Shown here: piece after piece, positions 8,623 to 17,386 of the stretch
Layout: the number at the start of each line of letters is the position of its first letter
Position numbering within the stretch: position 1 is the stretch's first letter
Source of the DNA: Spirochaetales bacterium
GTDB lineage: Bacteria; Spirochaetota; Spirochaetia; UBA9216
Assembly: GCA_016342585.1 (NCBI GenBank)
Contig: JAEINK010000037.1
Coordinates: 1 to 50,584, forward strand
DNA: 50,584 nt
Direction of reading: 5' to 3'
Translations under genes and position numbers: made by a program
Notes under the pieces: model-generated
The model's database searches: none
Told to the model about the DNA's origin: nothing
Seen by the model: the letters and a program-made list of their open reading frames with translations, nothing else

Positions 8623-10053
8623 TTAATAAACGAGGGTTATCCTGACTACATTCCGAACGGCTTTGATTCCGTCGGGAAGTGTTGAGGCATCCTTATCCCA
8701 GACAAGTCGTAAGGGCCACTCTTTTTCACTGAGCAGTGAATCGTCGGAACCTGTATACATGGCGATGATAATCTCATCGTTTCCCTCAACCTGGGTGTTG
8801 TCCAGGGTGACGGAAAAACCATCGGTAGCCTCAACCTGAATGGCCGAGTACCCTTCGAGCCTTTCGAGGAGTCTCCAGAGGGCAATCCCCATATATGCGA
8901 TGTCCGCATCATCTTTGCGGTCGTAGTAGGTCACCCTGTTTTTATTGGTGATCACACCGCTCTGCATGGTCTGCCGATCAAAGATCTCTGATGTTCCCTC
9001 TTCAACGATTGTCAGGATGAAATCCTGGAAAGGTTCACCTTCGGTTACGATCTTTTTGATCATCCTGGCGGAGACATGGCCTGTAATATTGGGATTCCGG
9101 GGGCCCACTTTAACTAGCCGGATGTATCCGGGATCCTCGGGCATATACTCTCCGTTCTCCTTGAAGGCAAGGATCCACTCTCCATCAGCCTGATCCAGGA
9201 GCATATCCCCCCCATAACTCATTTCATAACCATCCATGGCGACAACTTTTATAGCCGATTCGGTGGTCACTTCCATGGATTTTGAAAGGAGGGGGAGGAG
9301 CTTAACACCGCCGTAGACAGCATCGGTGGTGTTGCCATAACTGTTGGTAAAACTCCCTGTATCCTCTATATAGATATCCATAGCCTCCAGTTCACTGATT
9401 GTATAAGAGGATGTCTCTCCATTTATGTCAAGGATGAACTCAAAACTGTTCTCGGCAAGGTCTACCGGTGCAAGACTCAGTTCGATCGACGCCAGGTCCC
9501 GAACCCAGGCTTTTCCTGTTATATTTCCGACTATTTGCGGGGATACTTTTTCTCCATTTATGGTATCTACCAGGAGGATTTCCTCTGCAGAGACATCGGA
9601 TGTCGAGAAGGTTGCCGCATAGCCGTCTGCGGCGGTCAGGGTTATATCGTAGCCTTCCATCCAGAGGTCATCCTGGAAAACATAGGGCATTCCCCCTGCC
9701 GGGTCATCAATAATTGCTATAACGTCCTTCAGGAGGATTCCGCCATAAAGGTTAGTCTCTCCCTTTTTCTCCAGGTTCATCTCTACGAATACACCCTCTT
9801 CTGAACCCTTCCAGGATTCGAAATGGCTTTGCCATATCTCATCATTCCGAACACCCGTAAGGCTTATCATCCAGCCTTCTCCCTTTGGTGTTGCTCCGGA
9901 AACATCATCCACCTCATCACTTGCTGCTGTGCTCCCTGTGCTTTCAGACTGGGGCTCTTTGCTTTCACCCGTTGATACCGTCCCGCCTCCTGTGGCACAG
10001 CCTGTCATAAGTAAAACCAGGACGAGGAATAAAATCCAAATTACCTTTTTCAT
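8623..10053 (-). CDS. Lipoprotein with three tandem sulfite-oxidase-fold-like domains
   Basis: The protein has 476 residues from ATG 10053 (GGAG six bases upstream; an upstream in-frame codon lies in the ribosome site). The signal peptide ends in LMTGC, with C19 as the lipidated cysteine. A Ser/Thr/Glu-rich linker spans about residues 20-55. Three related units of 100-140 residues follow, each with a YGG(I/V)xL...LL opening, a (A/T)xDGYxxT(F/L) strand and an acidic turn before EI(L/I)xA: YGGILLKDV, YGGVKLLPLL and YMGIALWRLL. The pattern recalls the molybdopterin-binding (PF00174-like) fold without its cofactor cysteine; that identification is tentative. The neighbours are the binding protein and the fused permease, so it is probably an accessory solute- or polymer-binding lipoprotein of this importer. 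Confidence 0.75.
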   Translation of the reverse strand: MKKVIWILFLVLVLLMTGCATGGGTVSTGESKEPQSESTGSTAASDEVDDVSGATPKGEGWMISLTGVRNDEIWQSHFESWKGSEEGVFVEMNLEKKGETNLYGGILLKDVIAIIDDPAGGMPYVFQDDLWMEGYDITLTAADGYAATFSTSDVSAEEILLVDTINGEKVSPQIVGNITGKAWVRDLASIELSLAPVDLAENSFEFILDINGETSSYTISELEAMDIYIEDTGSFTNSYGNTTDAVYGGVKLLPLLSKSMEVTTESAIKVVAMDGYEMSYGGDMLLDQADGEWILAFKENGEYMPEDPGYIRLVKVGPRNPNITGHVSARMIKKIVTEGEPFQDFILTIVEEGTSEIFDRQTMQSGVITNKNRVTYYDRKDDADIAYMGIALWRLLERLEGYSAIQVEATDGFSVTLDNTQVEGNDEIIIAMYTGSDDSLLSEKEWPLRLVWDKDASTLPDGIKAVRNVVRITLVY

Positions 10054-10075
10054 GAAAAACTCCATTTATTGTATT

Positions 10076-11548
10076 TTAATTTCCAGTTGTATTATCCATC
10101 AGGGTTTGCCCCTGCTCCAGGGTCTCCTGGACAGTCATTTTCCCTGAAAGGGCGAACCTTAATAGTTTCCACATGTTGTTCTTATATATGCTGTAAATAT
10201 GCTGGGGGGGTGTAACTTCACCGGTGTCCACCGTCTCTTCTAGGATATTCAGGTATCCGTAGGGGAGCCCCGGGATTCCCAGAACATCCCGCCGCGCCGG
10301 CAGCTTGGCCAGGGGTGGGCAGAATCTCTGCTGTACACCCGGGGCGGCCAGATACTGGAGGAGTCTCCTGGCAAGGAGCGGGGCCCTCGTCTGTCGCGTC
10401 ATGCAGAAGGCCTTGAAATCCAGAAGGGGCGCGAGGTTTCTTCCTGTCTCCTGGTTCATAGGGAAGGGCAGGACACCAAAATCGAGTCCCAGGGATTCAT
10501 AGTAGGGGATGGAGTAGGAACCGGACATTATCATCCCTACTTTTCCGGCAATGAAGAGGGCATCCATGGCATCCCTCTCCATAGGGGTCAAAAGCCCTTC
10601 GGATTGGAGGTTGATGAGGTATTCAAGAGCCTTTTCGGTGGGGGTATCGTTGACCGTAATTTTCTCCCGGGAGTCCAGGAGTGAATCTTTTCCAAACGCC
10701 ATCTGAAAGGGGATGAGCCAGTTTGAGGAGTAGGCGTTCCACACCAGAGGATAGGTATTTCGATTGTTTATGGATCTGGCGATGGATTCCATCTCTTCGA
10801 GGGTCCAGACGCCCACAGGCGGCCGTGTTATCAGTCTTTTATTGAAAAACATGACTTGGGTATCAAAATAGAAGGGAACACCCCATAATTTTCCATTCAG
10901 AGTGAACGCCTTAAGGCCTGAATCTATGAGATCCGGTAGTTCAATGTAATCGATATTCTGGACGGACCTGGAGAGAACAAGGTTCTCCACCCCACTGGAT
11001 TGGAGCATGACCAGGTCCGGAACTTCTCCCCGTGCCCGTACAATGGAGATCAGTTTCGATTCAGGGTTGGGCACTTCGACGGTCTTTATTTCCAGATTGT
11101 GATGTCTGGCAAACCGGTTTATCTCTGCTTTAAGCTCCCGTATTCCTTCCCAGGATAGCCATACTTCGAGGGATCTGGATTCCATGCGAGTCCCCGAAAA
11201 ACGTATTTCATTGATATCGCGATACAGCTCATCCTTAAATATCAGGCTCAGATTCCCCCTCTCCTCCACAAGGTAGGATTCCGCCCAGTACTCGGCCAGG
11301 TCATCCTCTTCCTGTATGAAGCTCTCTCCCTCGGTGACAATCTCAAACCTATACACATCCTCCATCAGAGGAAAAATTTCGAGCAGGGAGGCGCCTCTGT
11401 ACCATCGGGATTCATGAGAAACAGAGGATTGATCAACCGTTCTTGATTGTGTGAGATCTGAGAGGGCACGGGATGTGAATGTGAAATTTTCGGCATATAA
11501 AAAAACAGAAAAAATGAGGAAAAATAGTTTGAGGCATAATTTATTCAA
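10076..11548 (-). CDS. ABC sugar-type solute-binding protein with extra N-terminal domain
   Basis: The 490-residue exported protein starts at TTG 11548, preceded by AAAGGAAT; no ATG fits. A hydrophobic leader ends at about residue 19 (FLYA|ENF) without a lipobox cysteine. Residues about 25-130 form an extra domain (WYRGASLLEIFPLMEDVYRF and onward) that resembles the units repeated in the downstream lipoprotein. Residues about 135-485 are a family-1 type binding protein, recognisable from the strings PDLVMLQSSG, LWGVPFYFDTQVMFFNKRLI and a C-terminal helix-rich lobe. It is the first gene of the three-gene importer operon and delivers substrate to the fused permease. The N-terminal fusion is unusual for this family. 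Confidence 0.82.
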   Translation of the reverse strand: MNKLCLKLFFLIFSVFLYAENFTFTSRALSDLTQSRTVDQSSVSHESRWYRGASLLEIFPLMEDVYRFEIVTEGESFIQEEDDLAEYWAESYLVEERGNLSLIFKDELYRDINEIRFSGTRMESRSLEVWLSWEGIRELKAEINRFARHHNLEIKTVEVPNPESKLISIVRARGEVPDLVMLQSSGVENLVLSRSVQNIDYIELPDLIDSGLKAFTLNGKLWGVPFYFDTQVMFFNKRLITRPPVGVWTLEEMESIARSINNRNTYPLVWNAYSSNWLIPFQMAFGKDSLLDSREKITVNDTPTEKALEYLINLQSEGLLTPMERDAMDALFIAGKVGMIMSGSYSIPYYESLGLDFGVLPFPMNQETGRNLAPLLDFKAFCMTRQTRAPLLARRLLQYLAAPGVQQRFCPPLAKLPARRDVLGIPGLPYGYLNILEETVDTGEVTPPQHIYSIYKNNMWKLLRFALSGKMTVQETLEQGQTLMDNTTGN

Positions 11549-11810
11549 GTGTAAAATTCCTTTCCAAATACGGGAGGCTGAACTGTTTCCGGTGCAACCC
11601 TTCGGTTTAATCTCCCTGGAATATTGGTAAAATTCTTTAGGAGAAGAAACTCGGAATATTAATTAAACTATCATTATTTTATATTCCACACCCAAAAGGG
11701 TCAAGAAGAATCATAAAAAATCAGTAATTCCTATTCTGAACTCAGGATAACTCCCTCTATCTCCTTCACATCCCCTGTTCTGCCCCCTTTTTACATGTTA
11801 ATCTCTATTT

Positions 11811-12323
11811 ATGAAACTTGAACGTTTATTAGTAGACCTGAAAGGACGATGTCGTTCCAGGAAAAGAGAGTTTGAGGTTGTTGTTGCAGAACTTAAGAAG
11901 ATGAAGCCCCGGGAAGCTGAAGACCTTTTAACGGAACTGGATGAAAAGATCTTCTCTCAAATTGACTGTCTTGAATGCGGGAATTGTTGCCGGGCCCTTG
12001 GTCCCCGGTTGATAGATCGGGATCTGAGGAGCCTTGGGGCTGAGTTGGGGTTGAAACCGGGATCTTTCCGGAAATCCTATGTTGTTCTGGATGAGGATGG
12101 CGATATGGTGTTCAGTAAGATGCCGTGTCCCTTTCTGGAAGATGATAACAAGTGTGCCGTGTATGAAGGGCGGCCGAAGGCCTGCGCCGAGTATCCTCAT
12201 ACCTCCGGTCGTCAGGTACAGGGGCGATTGGGTCTGCTGATGAAGAATGCGGAGACCTGTCCCGCTGTATTTCTGATGTTGGATGAGCTTAGGAAGAAAG
12301 GGTTTGACCATTTTATTCAATAA
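11811..12323 (+). CDS. YkgJ family cysteine-cluster protein
   Basis: The 170-residue cytosolic protein contains the CxxCxxCC signature in DCLECGNCCRALGPR, followed by further cysteines in MPCPF, NKCAVY and KACAEYP. This arrangement is that of the YkgJ/UPF0153 putative zinc- or iron-chelating domain. The catalytic role of the family is not established. The first 45 residues are a charged helix. The gene stands alone, transcribed away from the ABC importer operon. The ribosome-binding site before the ATG is weak. Confidence 0.85.
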   Translation: MKLERLLVDLKGRCRSRKREFEVVVAELKKMKPREAEDLLTELDEKIFSQIDCLECGNCCRALGPRLIDRDLRSLGAELGLKPGSFRKSYVVLDEDGDMVFSKMPCPFLEDDNKCAVYEGRPKACAEYPHTSGRQVQGRLGLLMKNAETCPAVFLMLDELRKKGFDHFIQ

Positions 12324-12371
12324 AGACGAAATGGGGCTGGATTTTCGCAGTAAAAAAACAAGTATTGATAA

Positions 12372-12400
12372 TTGATTACTTCTATAGTAAACTTTATATG
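12372..12400 (+). promoter_or_regulatory. Sigma-70-like promoter for a small RNA
   Basis: TTGATT at 12372-12377 and TATATG at 12395-12400 are separated by exactly 17 bases. The site lies in a non-coding gap and is followed about 190 bases later by a strong terminator without an intervening convincing reading frame. Confidence 0.45.
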
Positions 12401-12406
12401 AAGATT

Positions 12407-12615
12407 ATGTGAAGATTTTTTGTGGAACTTGTGTGCGTATTGTTTTGATCTTGTAAAAGTTCCCGGGGGTATACCCTCAAAAGTCCTGCCGGACCTTCAC
12501 TTTTCTTCAGGTTGAACAGAAAGCGGTTGATCTTAAGGTATAGTCTCCTATGAAATCACAGCTTTCTGCCTTTCCCAAACTCAACCGGGCCGCTTCATCT
12601 GAAGCGGTTTTTTTT
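12407..12615 (+). ncRNA. Probable structured small RNA, about 200 nt, class unknown
   Basis: The 459-bp gap after the YkgJ-like gene contains no convincing protein up to this terminator. It has a promoter-like pair, then a series of pairing arms. The main hairpin has an outer arm GGTTGA 12510-12515 with TCAACC 12581-12586, a perfect 8-bp arm CAGAAAGC 12517-12524 with GCTTTCTG 12561-12568, and a small apical arm ATAG/CTAT. A short hairpin GTCC-TGCC-GGAC lies at 12483-12494. The end is the terminator at 12590-12615. The length and the long interrupted hairpin are compatible with 6S RNA or a regulatory sRNA, but I recognise no diagnostic sequence of 6S, SRP RNA, tmRNA or RNase P RNA. The 5' end is inferred. 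Confidence 0.5.
12590..12615 (+). terminator. Strong intrinsic terminator of the small RNA
   Basis: CCGCTTC (12590-12596), loop ATCT, GAAGCGG (12601-12607), then eight T residues (12608-12615). This is a textbook Rho-independent terminator on the plus strand. The sequence just after it begins the 47-bp repeat. Confidence 0.9.
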
Positions 12616-12616
12616 A

Positions 12617-12663
12617 TCTACAATTGCAATTCATAGCATAGCTTAAGATTTCGGTGGTAATCC
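12617..12663. repeat. 47-bp direct repeat, copy A (orphan 3' end of the papain-like gene)
   Basis: This stretch matches 16644-16690 at 46 of 47 positions; the one difference is G at 12626 against C. Copy B is the last 14 codons and stop of the papain-like gene at 16645. Copy A has no gene body attached and lies immediately after the small-RNA terminator. Together the copies bound a segment with a 4,027-bp repeat-to-repeat period. Confidence 0.9.
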
Positions 12664-12672
12664 CGTGGTATC

Positions 12673-12849
12673 ATGCCTAAAAATCTCATCTCCTTTCGTA
12701 AGGAAGAATTTTCCGACAAGTTTTCTCAATCTTTTTCCCAGAACTTCAAGGGCATCTTGGTTGATGGAATAGAATTCCTTCATCAGAAAGAGCGTACGGC
12801 CCTGACATCCCTAAGATTAATCTTACTCAGGTATTGCTGCCAGCTGTAG
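12673..12849 (+). CDS. Short unassigned reading frame, possibly a truncated remnant
   Basis: An ATG-initiated frame of 58 codons begins MPKNLISFRKEEFSDKF and continues in sensible amphipathic sequence to about residue 38 before running into the end of the convergent lipoprotein gene at 12783. The last 20 codons read antisense to that gene, which suggests that a longer original gene was cut at the junction. I do not recognise the family; a transposase N-terminus is possible but unproven. No clear ribosome-binding site is seen. Confidence 0.25.
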   Translation: MPKNLISFRKEEFSDKFSQSFSQNFKGILVDGIEFLHQKERTALTSLRLILLRYCCQL

Positions 12850-15800
12850 GTGGGGCTGTATTGACATTCCCATGCATTGCCATTGTTGTATTCGCTCGAA
12901 GACCAGCAGGTTTTTTGAATTATCGAAGCAATCTGAAGGGCCAATTGCAGCTCCTCTTTGGATGGTAGATACCAGTCAGAATAACCGTTAAGGCTCAGGT
13001 CGTAACAGTAGCCGGCGGCACTGGCAGTTCCTATACGGCTGATTATTCTTGTCGTATTGGTACTGCCGCTGCCAAAGGCGGTTGATGTCTCTCCAACTAA
13101 AATTCCTTCCGAAATATCAATTGGTATTCCGTTTTCGTCATAAGTTGCGGTTTGTCCGCCCCATAATACATCCTCAGCTTGGTTTTCTTCCGCCACTACC
13201 ATACCACCACCGTTACCGTCAATGTAGAAGACAATTCCTCCGGCATAGGAAGATCCCAAATGAATAATTTCCATTGGGGCCGCTTCAGCCGAAATGGACC
13301 AGTTTCCCGCTTCGTCACGGACCTGTACGTAGAGGGTATAGATACCATCTGCTAAAATTGTTCCAGGTGCGTAGGCTTGTGCTGTTGTCAGGGTCCAGCC
13401 GGATATACCATTGAAGCTGTAACGGGATTCTACAGCGTCAGAATCCATAATCCAGGACCAAATCGGTGAATCGATGGGCGACGATCCTCTTGTGATATTA
13501 GGGGATGACGGAGCCGTTGAATCGATTTCTATTTCAAGGATAAAACTGTCTGTCCAGTTATCTGAACCGTCTCCTGCTTGAACATAGAGGGTGTGGCTGC
13601 CGTCAGTCAAAATATCTGTGTGTAAATAAAAATTTTCTTGAGTTTCTGACCATCCGGAACCATCTGTAAAACTGAATCTGAATTTTGCGGCATCACTTAT
13701 TCCACTCCAACTCCACCGGGGTTCAGAGACTGTAGATTTTTCGAGGCTCAGAGATCCGGAAGGTGGTGTGGTATCTATCAGAACGGTTCCGGTACCGCTT
13801 ACGGACCAGTTTGATAAAATATCTCGAGCTTGTACATATAGTGTATATTCTCCATCAGCCAAAGGGTTTGGAGGAGTAAAAGCTCTATCGGTTAGGGGCG
13901 TCCAATCAGAATTCTCCAAATAACTGTACCGGTATTCCTGAACTCCATCCGGAGCCGACCAGCTCCATGTGGGTGACGGATTATTAGTTTGAGATTCAAC
14001 AGAAACAACAGGTGCTTCGATTCCTATTCTGACATTGCAGGAGCCAGAGGTCGACCAGTTTCCTGCTTCATCCTGTGCCTGTACATAAAGGGTATACAGC
14101 TGTGGAGATAGTTCTTGTAAGCTAGTAAATGACGTCTCTACTGTTTCGGTCCAACCAATTACACCTGATAAACTGTAGCGGAAAGATGTTACCCCTTCGG
14201 AGCCTGTCCACTGCCAGGATGGTGTAGTATCGGTGGAGGGTGAATCTGATGTCACAAGGGGAACGTCGGGAGGTCTCGTATCGACCTCTGTTGTTGCGCT
14301 TCCACTTTCAGTCCATTCTCCGGAGATGTCCTGTCCCTGTACATAGAGAGTGTGAAATCCATCATCCAGTGGTTCAGAAGGAGTATAGGATGTTTCTGTT
14401 GGTGTTAACCAGTCGGAATCAGGAATGAAGCGAATCCGGTAAGTCTCGACACCGGGAATATCATTCCAGGTCCATTCGGGGGAGTTTTCTGATGTAAGGG
14501 GTGATACGGCAACAGTTGGACTGGTTGGTTTCAGGCTGTTACAGATCCGGTAAAAATCCAGATCGTATACTCCCAGATAACCCTGATACTCCTCTGCCCA
14601 GAAAGCTCCTGTTCCCTGAGTCTCATCATTATTCGGTTCGTTGATTCTTGTAGACGTCAGACTTGAACCGTTGCCTAGGGGGGCGCTGTTGATCTTCAGG
14701 GCGTACCTTGTTTCGGTATTGTATCCTGCTCCGCTTAAGGCCAGGACATAACCGGATTCCCGGGCGGGCAGGGTTATAGAGCCGGAAAGACCGGACGTCT
14801 GGAGGGGAAAGGAGCGGGCGTCGGGGCTTATGACTACCCCCTGAACCTCCTGTGTTTCACTTTTTACATGGAGGCTCATGGTTTCCCGGAAAACCCTCAG
14901 AGAGATCTGATCATCCCACTGGTGTTCTCCGTCCACACTATAGATGGATATGGGGATGTCAAAATCTTTATAGTCTTCCGTAAAGGGGTTAATATATAAT
15001 GAAAAAACCAGACTCTCTTCCCCGCCATTGGCCTGTACTGTCCCCAGAATGTCAGCCAGCCGGGTTCCTGTCAGGCTGATGCCGTCGGGCGGGGTAACCT
15101 CGTAATCGGCACTGAGCATATCTTCTGTCCCGATATTTTTAATCGTGAGCTCAAGGTTGTAGGATTCTCCTGTGTAGTGATAACCCCATTCATCTCCTGC
15201 ACTTAATGAATAGCTTACTTTGAAGTTCTGATCGGCATCGGTCAGGGTGATAAATCCGATATTTTCACCGTCGTAGACCGGTGTTACGGGAACTATGACC
15301 GTTTCGGATACCCCCGTCTGAACCGGGATTTCCAGGCTGTATTCATCCCGGGGGATAACACTGTCGAAGAGAAGTTCGCCTTCGGTTCCGGTAATTGTTT
15401 CAATGGAATTGGCAGAGTTTGATTTATTTTTCATGATCACACTGATGCCGCCCATGCCTGAAAGGCCGCCGAGGGCCCGGCTGATGCTGCCCGAAGCAGA
15501 ATCACCAAGGACTCCACAGGAAATTTCTGTGGTAGCTCCGGATTTCCGGAAGAGGTAGTATTCGGATGGCCCCGGATTGACCGTGACCATATTGTCGGTC
15601 TTTTTTTCGATGTCGTGGGATGATGTTTCCAGAAGGGTGGATGTACAGTTATCGGCACTGTAACCATTACCGTTGATGGTGACTGTCGAATCGGATATAC
15701 CACTCTTCGTTGACCCCGTCCATTCTTACCCAGGAACCCCAGAAGTAGGATTCCACCAACCCCGGTGTACCGGTTCCACCGGAACCGGGTAGTATTGAAC

Positions 15801-15900
15801 CGCCGCCAATCGGGCAGGCGGTGAGGAAAGTAATGATTATTAAAGGCAGAATGATTTTGTCAATTCCTGATTTTATAAGTCTAAAATTTAGTCGCTTCAT
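12783..15900 (-). pseudogene. Frameshifted lipoprotein with FN3/Ig-like repeats and DUF1566-like end
   Basis: The start at 15900 (GGAG five bases upstream) gives a signal peptide ending FLTAC, with C29 as lipid cysteine, but that frame stops at 15667. The continuation (GEWYI into DSTVTINGNGYSA) is one frame away, with the switch near 15689; it then runs open for over 900 codons to 12783. The restored protein would have about 1,040 residues. A middle region carries five units of about 85 residues, each ending TLYVQ-x-(R/Q/G)-D-x(4)-W, with WSW-type strands, as in bacterial Ig/FN3-like repeats. The final 150 residues match the DUF1566/Lcl-C type (GYSDWYLPSKEEL, CWSSSEY, VRAVRSF). It would be a surface-exposed adhesin-like lipoprotein. 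A single-base difference could also be a sequencing error. Confidence 0.8.
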
Positions 15901-16173
15901 ATCGGCTCCGGGAGCAATGATCTCCTTGCCGAAATCAGTTTTGTCATTGTTGAGCTCTCCTTGATGGTCTTTGCATTGATGATATAAATACTCATGCTTG
16001 CAAGGTATTCGCTGGAGGTGTCAACTTTCTTATTAAAACGAAGAGCTTTGGTATTCTTTATAGTTTTGGTCTCTCTGATTTGTTTATTCCATAAGGAAGC
16101 CTGAATTTAAAGAGTTATTTCATTTTTTAATTAATCATAAGAAAGTTCATAATTCCTTGAAATGGAGTGATAG

Positions 16174-16558
16174 GTATTCCACCACTGTGCCTCCTTCGAT
16201 TTAAAGCGAATATTGTTATATGCTGAATCCCTGGCTGAGGACTTTCTCCTCGATCTACAGCACAGGCAGTTCGTATTTACCATTCCGAATATACTTCGGC
16301 TATACTTTAGGTCCGATGGATTTTTGTTTGGCGAATATGCCCGTTTCCACCCACATTGGCATGCTCTGGTTCTGGATGTTGTTTGAGGCACTACATGTGC
16401 TGAGAAAATCCAGTATGATCCAGCTAACGATACCGTTATTGGGGCATCCACCAAGAGATCCTGCAAAGGCATGTCTGAAACTTTCCAAGATTTTGAGTTT
16501 ATTGACAACTGTAGCCTATTTGCCGCCACACGGAGTCCAATTATTACCCCATTATTGA
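16174..16558 (+). pseudogene. Broken IS91-family transposase remnant
   Basis: On the plus strand one frame reads AESLAEDFLLDLQHRQFVFT followed by IPNILRLYF and FGEYARFHPHWHALVLD, matching the conserved HRQ(F/W)VFTIPK and FHPHxHALV blocks of IS91-type (HUH, rolling-circle) transposases. A TGA at 16384 interrupts it. The same frame then continues with EKIQYDPANDTVI and ends at 16557. The neighbouring frame finishes with YLPPHGVQLLPHY (to about 16555), the family's HIPPxGxQxxRYYG block. About 100 residues are missing between HALVLD and EKIQYDP. The N-terminal zinc-finger region and the catalytic tyrosine region are not intact, so the gene is dead. Confidence 0.75.
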
Positions 16559-16643
16559 GTGAAAGCCTGTAAAGTTTCGCAAACAGTGGCAAGAGCGGTC
16601 GTATGGGTTGCGAAAATTACAGTTCCCATCATATATTCATTTT

Positions 16644-16690
16644 TCTACAATTCCAATTCATAGCATAGCTTAAGATTTCGGTGGTAATCC
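16644..16690. repeat. 47-bp direct repeat, copy B (functional 3' end of the papain-like gene)
   Basis: This is the partner of 12617-12663 (46 of 47 identical). Here the sequence encodes the last codons and TAG stop of the papain-like gene on the minus strand. Confidence 0.9.
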
Positions 16691-17385
16691 ATTTCAATAA
16701 AATCGGAAGGATTCACACGGGTGGCTTTTGTCTTGAAATAGTGGGCCCCGGATTTTCGTAAGACCGAGTAGACGAACTGAGAGCAGAACATGATATTCTG
16801 TTTTATAGATATTTTAAAAACCAGACCCAGCATATTGTATGCACTGCCTTCTCTGTTGATCCTCCTGATTTCATCGATCATTGATGCTTTCTGTTCTCTT
16901 GTGGCCTGCAGACGGTAGACCAGTATAGAGGCTTCTTTTCCCCTCTTAAAGCTTTCAATGTTTTCGGGATTAAGGCCCGGGGGGTAAATGTTATTCCCTC
17001 CATTGTAGCTGACTGCCGTGTTTAGATCATAGTCAAAGCTTAAGGAGACATGATTGAACTCCTGTTTTGTGAAAAGGGCGATGATCCTGCTTGAAGCACT
17101 TCCTGTACGGGATAAGATGATATAAACCCCCTCATCTTCAAGTGTGGATGTTGCCTCCTGAAAATATTCTTCGGTGAGAACCCCCGGGTTGATATACTGA
17201 AAAGATGAGTGATTGGACAGATCCCCCAGGAGTTCTCGTATCTCTTTCATGGACAGGGCTGTTGTTCCATTTTGAAGGTTCTCAAGAACTCCGAACAGAG
17301 GAGGCAGACTCAGGCTTAAAATAAATCCCAATATCAGACCCGTCCAAAAAAGGCGCTCTCTTTTAACCTGGATTAGTGTATTCAC
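16645..17385 (-). CDS. Membrane-anchored permuted papain-like (YiiX/NlpC-type) protein
   Basis: I place the start at GTG 17385, two bases after the bicupin stop, with AAGGA five bases upstream. Longer versions up to 17484 would overlap the bicupin gene by about 100 bp. The resulting 246-residue protein starts with a basic stretch and one membrane segment (about residues 11-33). The remainder resembles permuted NlpC/P60-like cysteine peptidases or amidases: YIILSRTGSASSRIIALFT, then a His in EFNHVSLSFD and a Cys in NIMFCSQFVYSVL, in the His-before-Cys order expected of the permuted group. The substrate could be a peptidoglycan peptide or lipid amide. It is the last gene of the Crp-SDR-bicupin cluster. 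Its 3' end is duplicated 4 kb away. Confidence 0.68.
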   Translation of the reverse strand: MNTLIQVKRERLFWTGLILGFILSLSLPPLFGVLENLQNGTTALSMKEIRELLGDLSNHSSFQYINPGVLTEEYFQEATSTLEDEGVYIILSRTGSASSRIIALFTKQEFNHVSLSFDYDLNTAVSYNGGNNIYPPGLNPENIESFKRGKEASILVYRLQATREQKASMIDEIRRINREGSAYNMLGLVFKISIKQNIMFCSQFVYSVLRKSGAHYFKTKATRVNPSDFIEMDYHRNLKLCYELEL

Positions 17386-17386
17386 A

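Larger units (their letters stand above)
12617..16690. mobile_element. Decayed 4-kb islet bounded by 47-bp direct repeats
   Basis: The segment between the two repeat copies holds a short unassigned reading frame, a frameshifted FN3-like lipoprotein gene and a broken IS91-family transposase. The repeat at the right edge supplies the intact 3' end of the papain-like gene, as when an element integrates in the end of a gene and restores it. No integrase gene is visible, so the mechanism could instead be an IS91-type one-ended event or an unequal recombination. The repeat is directly seen; calling the segment a mobile islet is inference. Confidence 0.5.

Noticed and set aside
12407..12615. 6S RNA or tracrRNA identity for the small RNA
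   Set aside because: Shape and length allow 6S, but no diagnostic bases are recognisable; there is no cas9 or CRISPR array for a tracrRNA.
16131..16592. 153-codon minus-strand frame in the islet
   Set aside because: The plus strand here carries recognisable IS91 transposase blocks, so the minus frame is a mirror.
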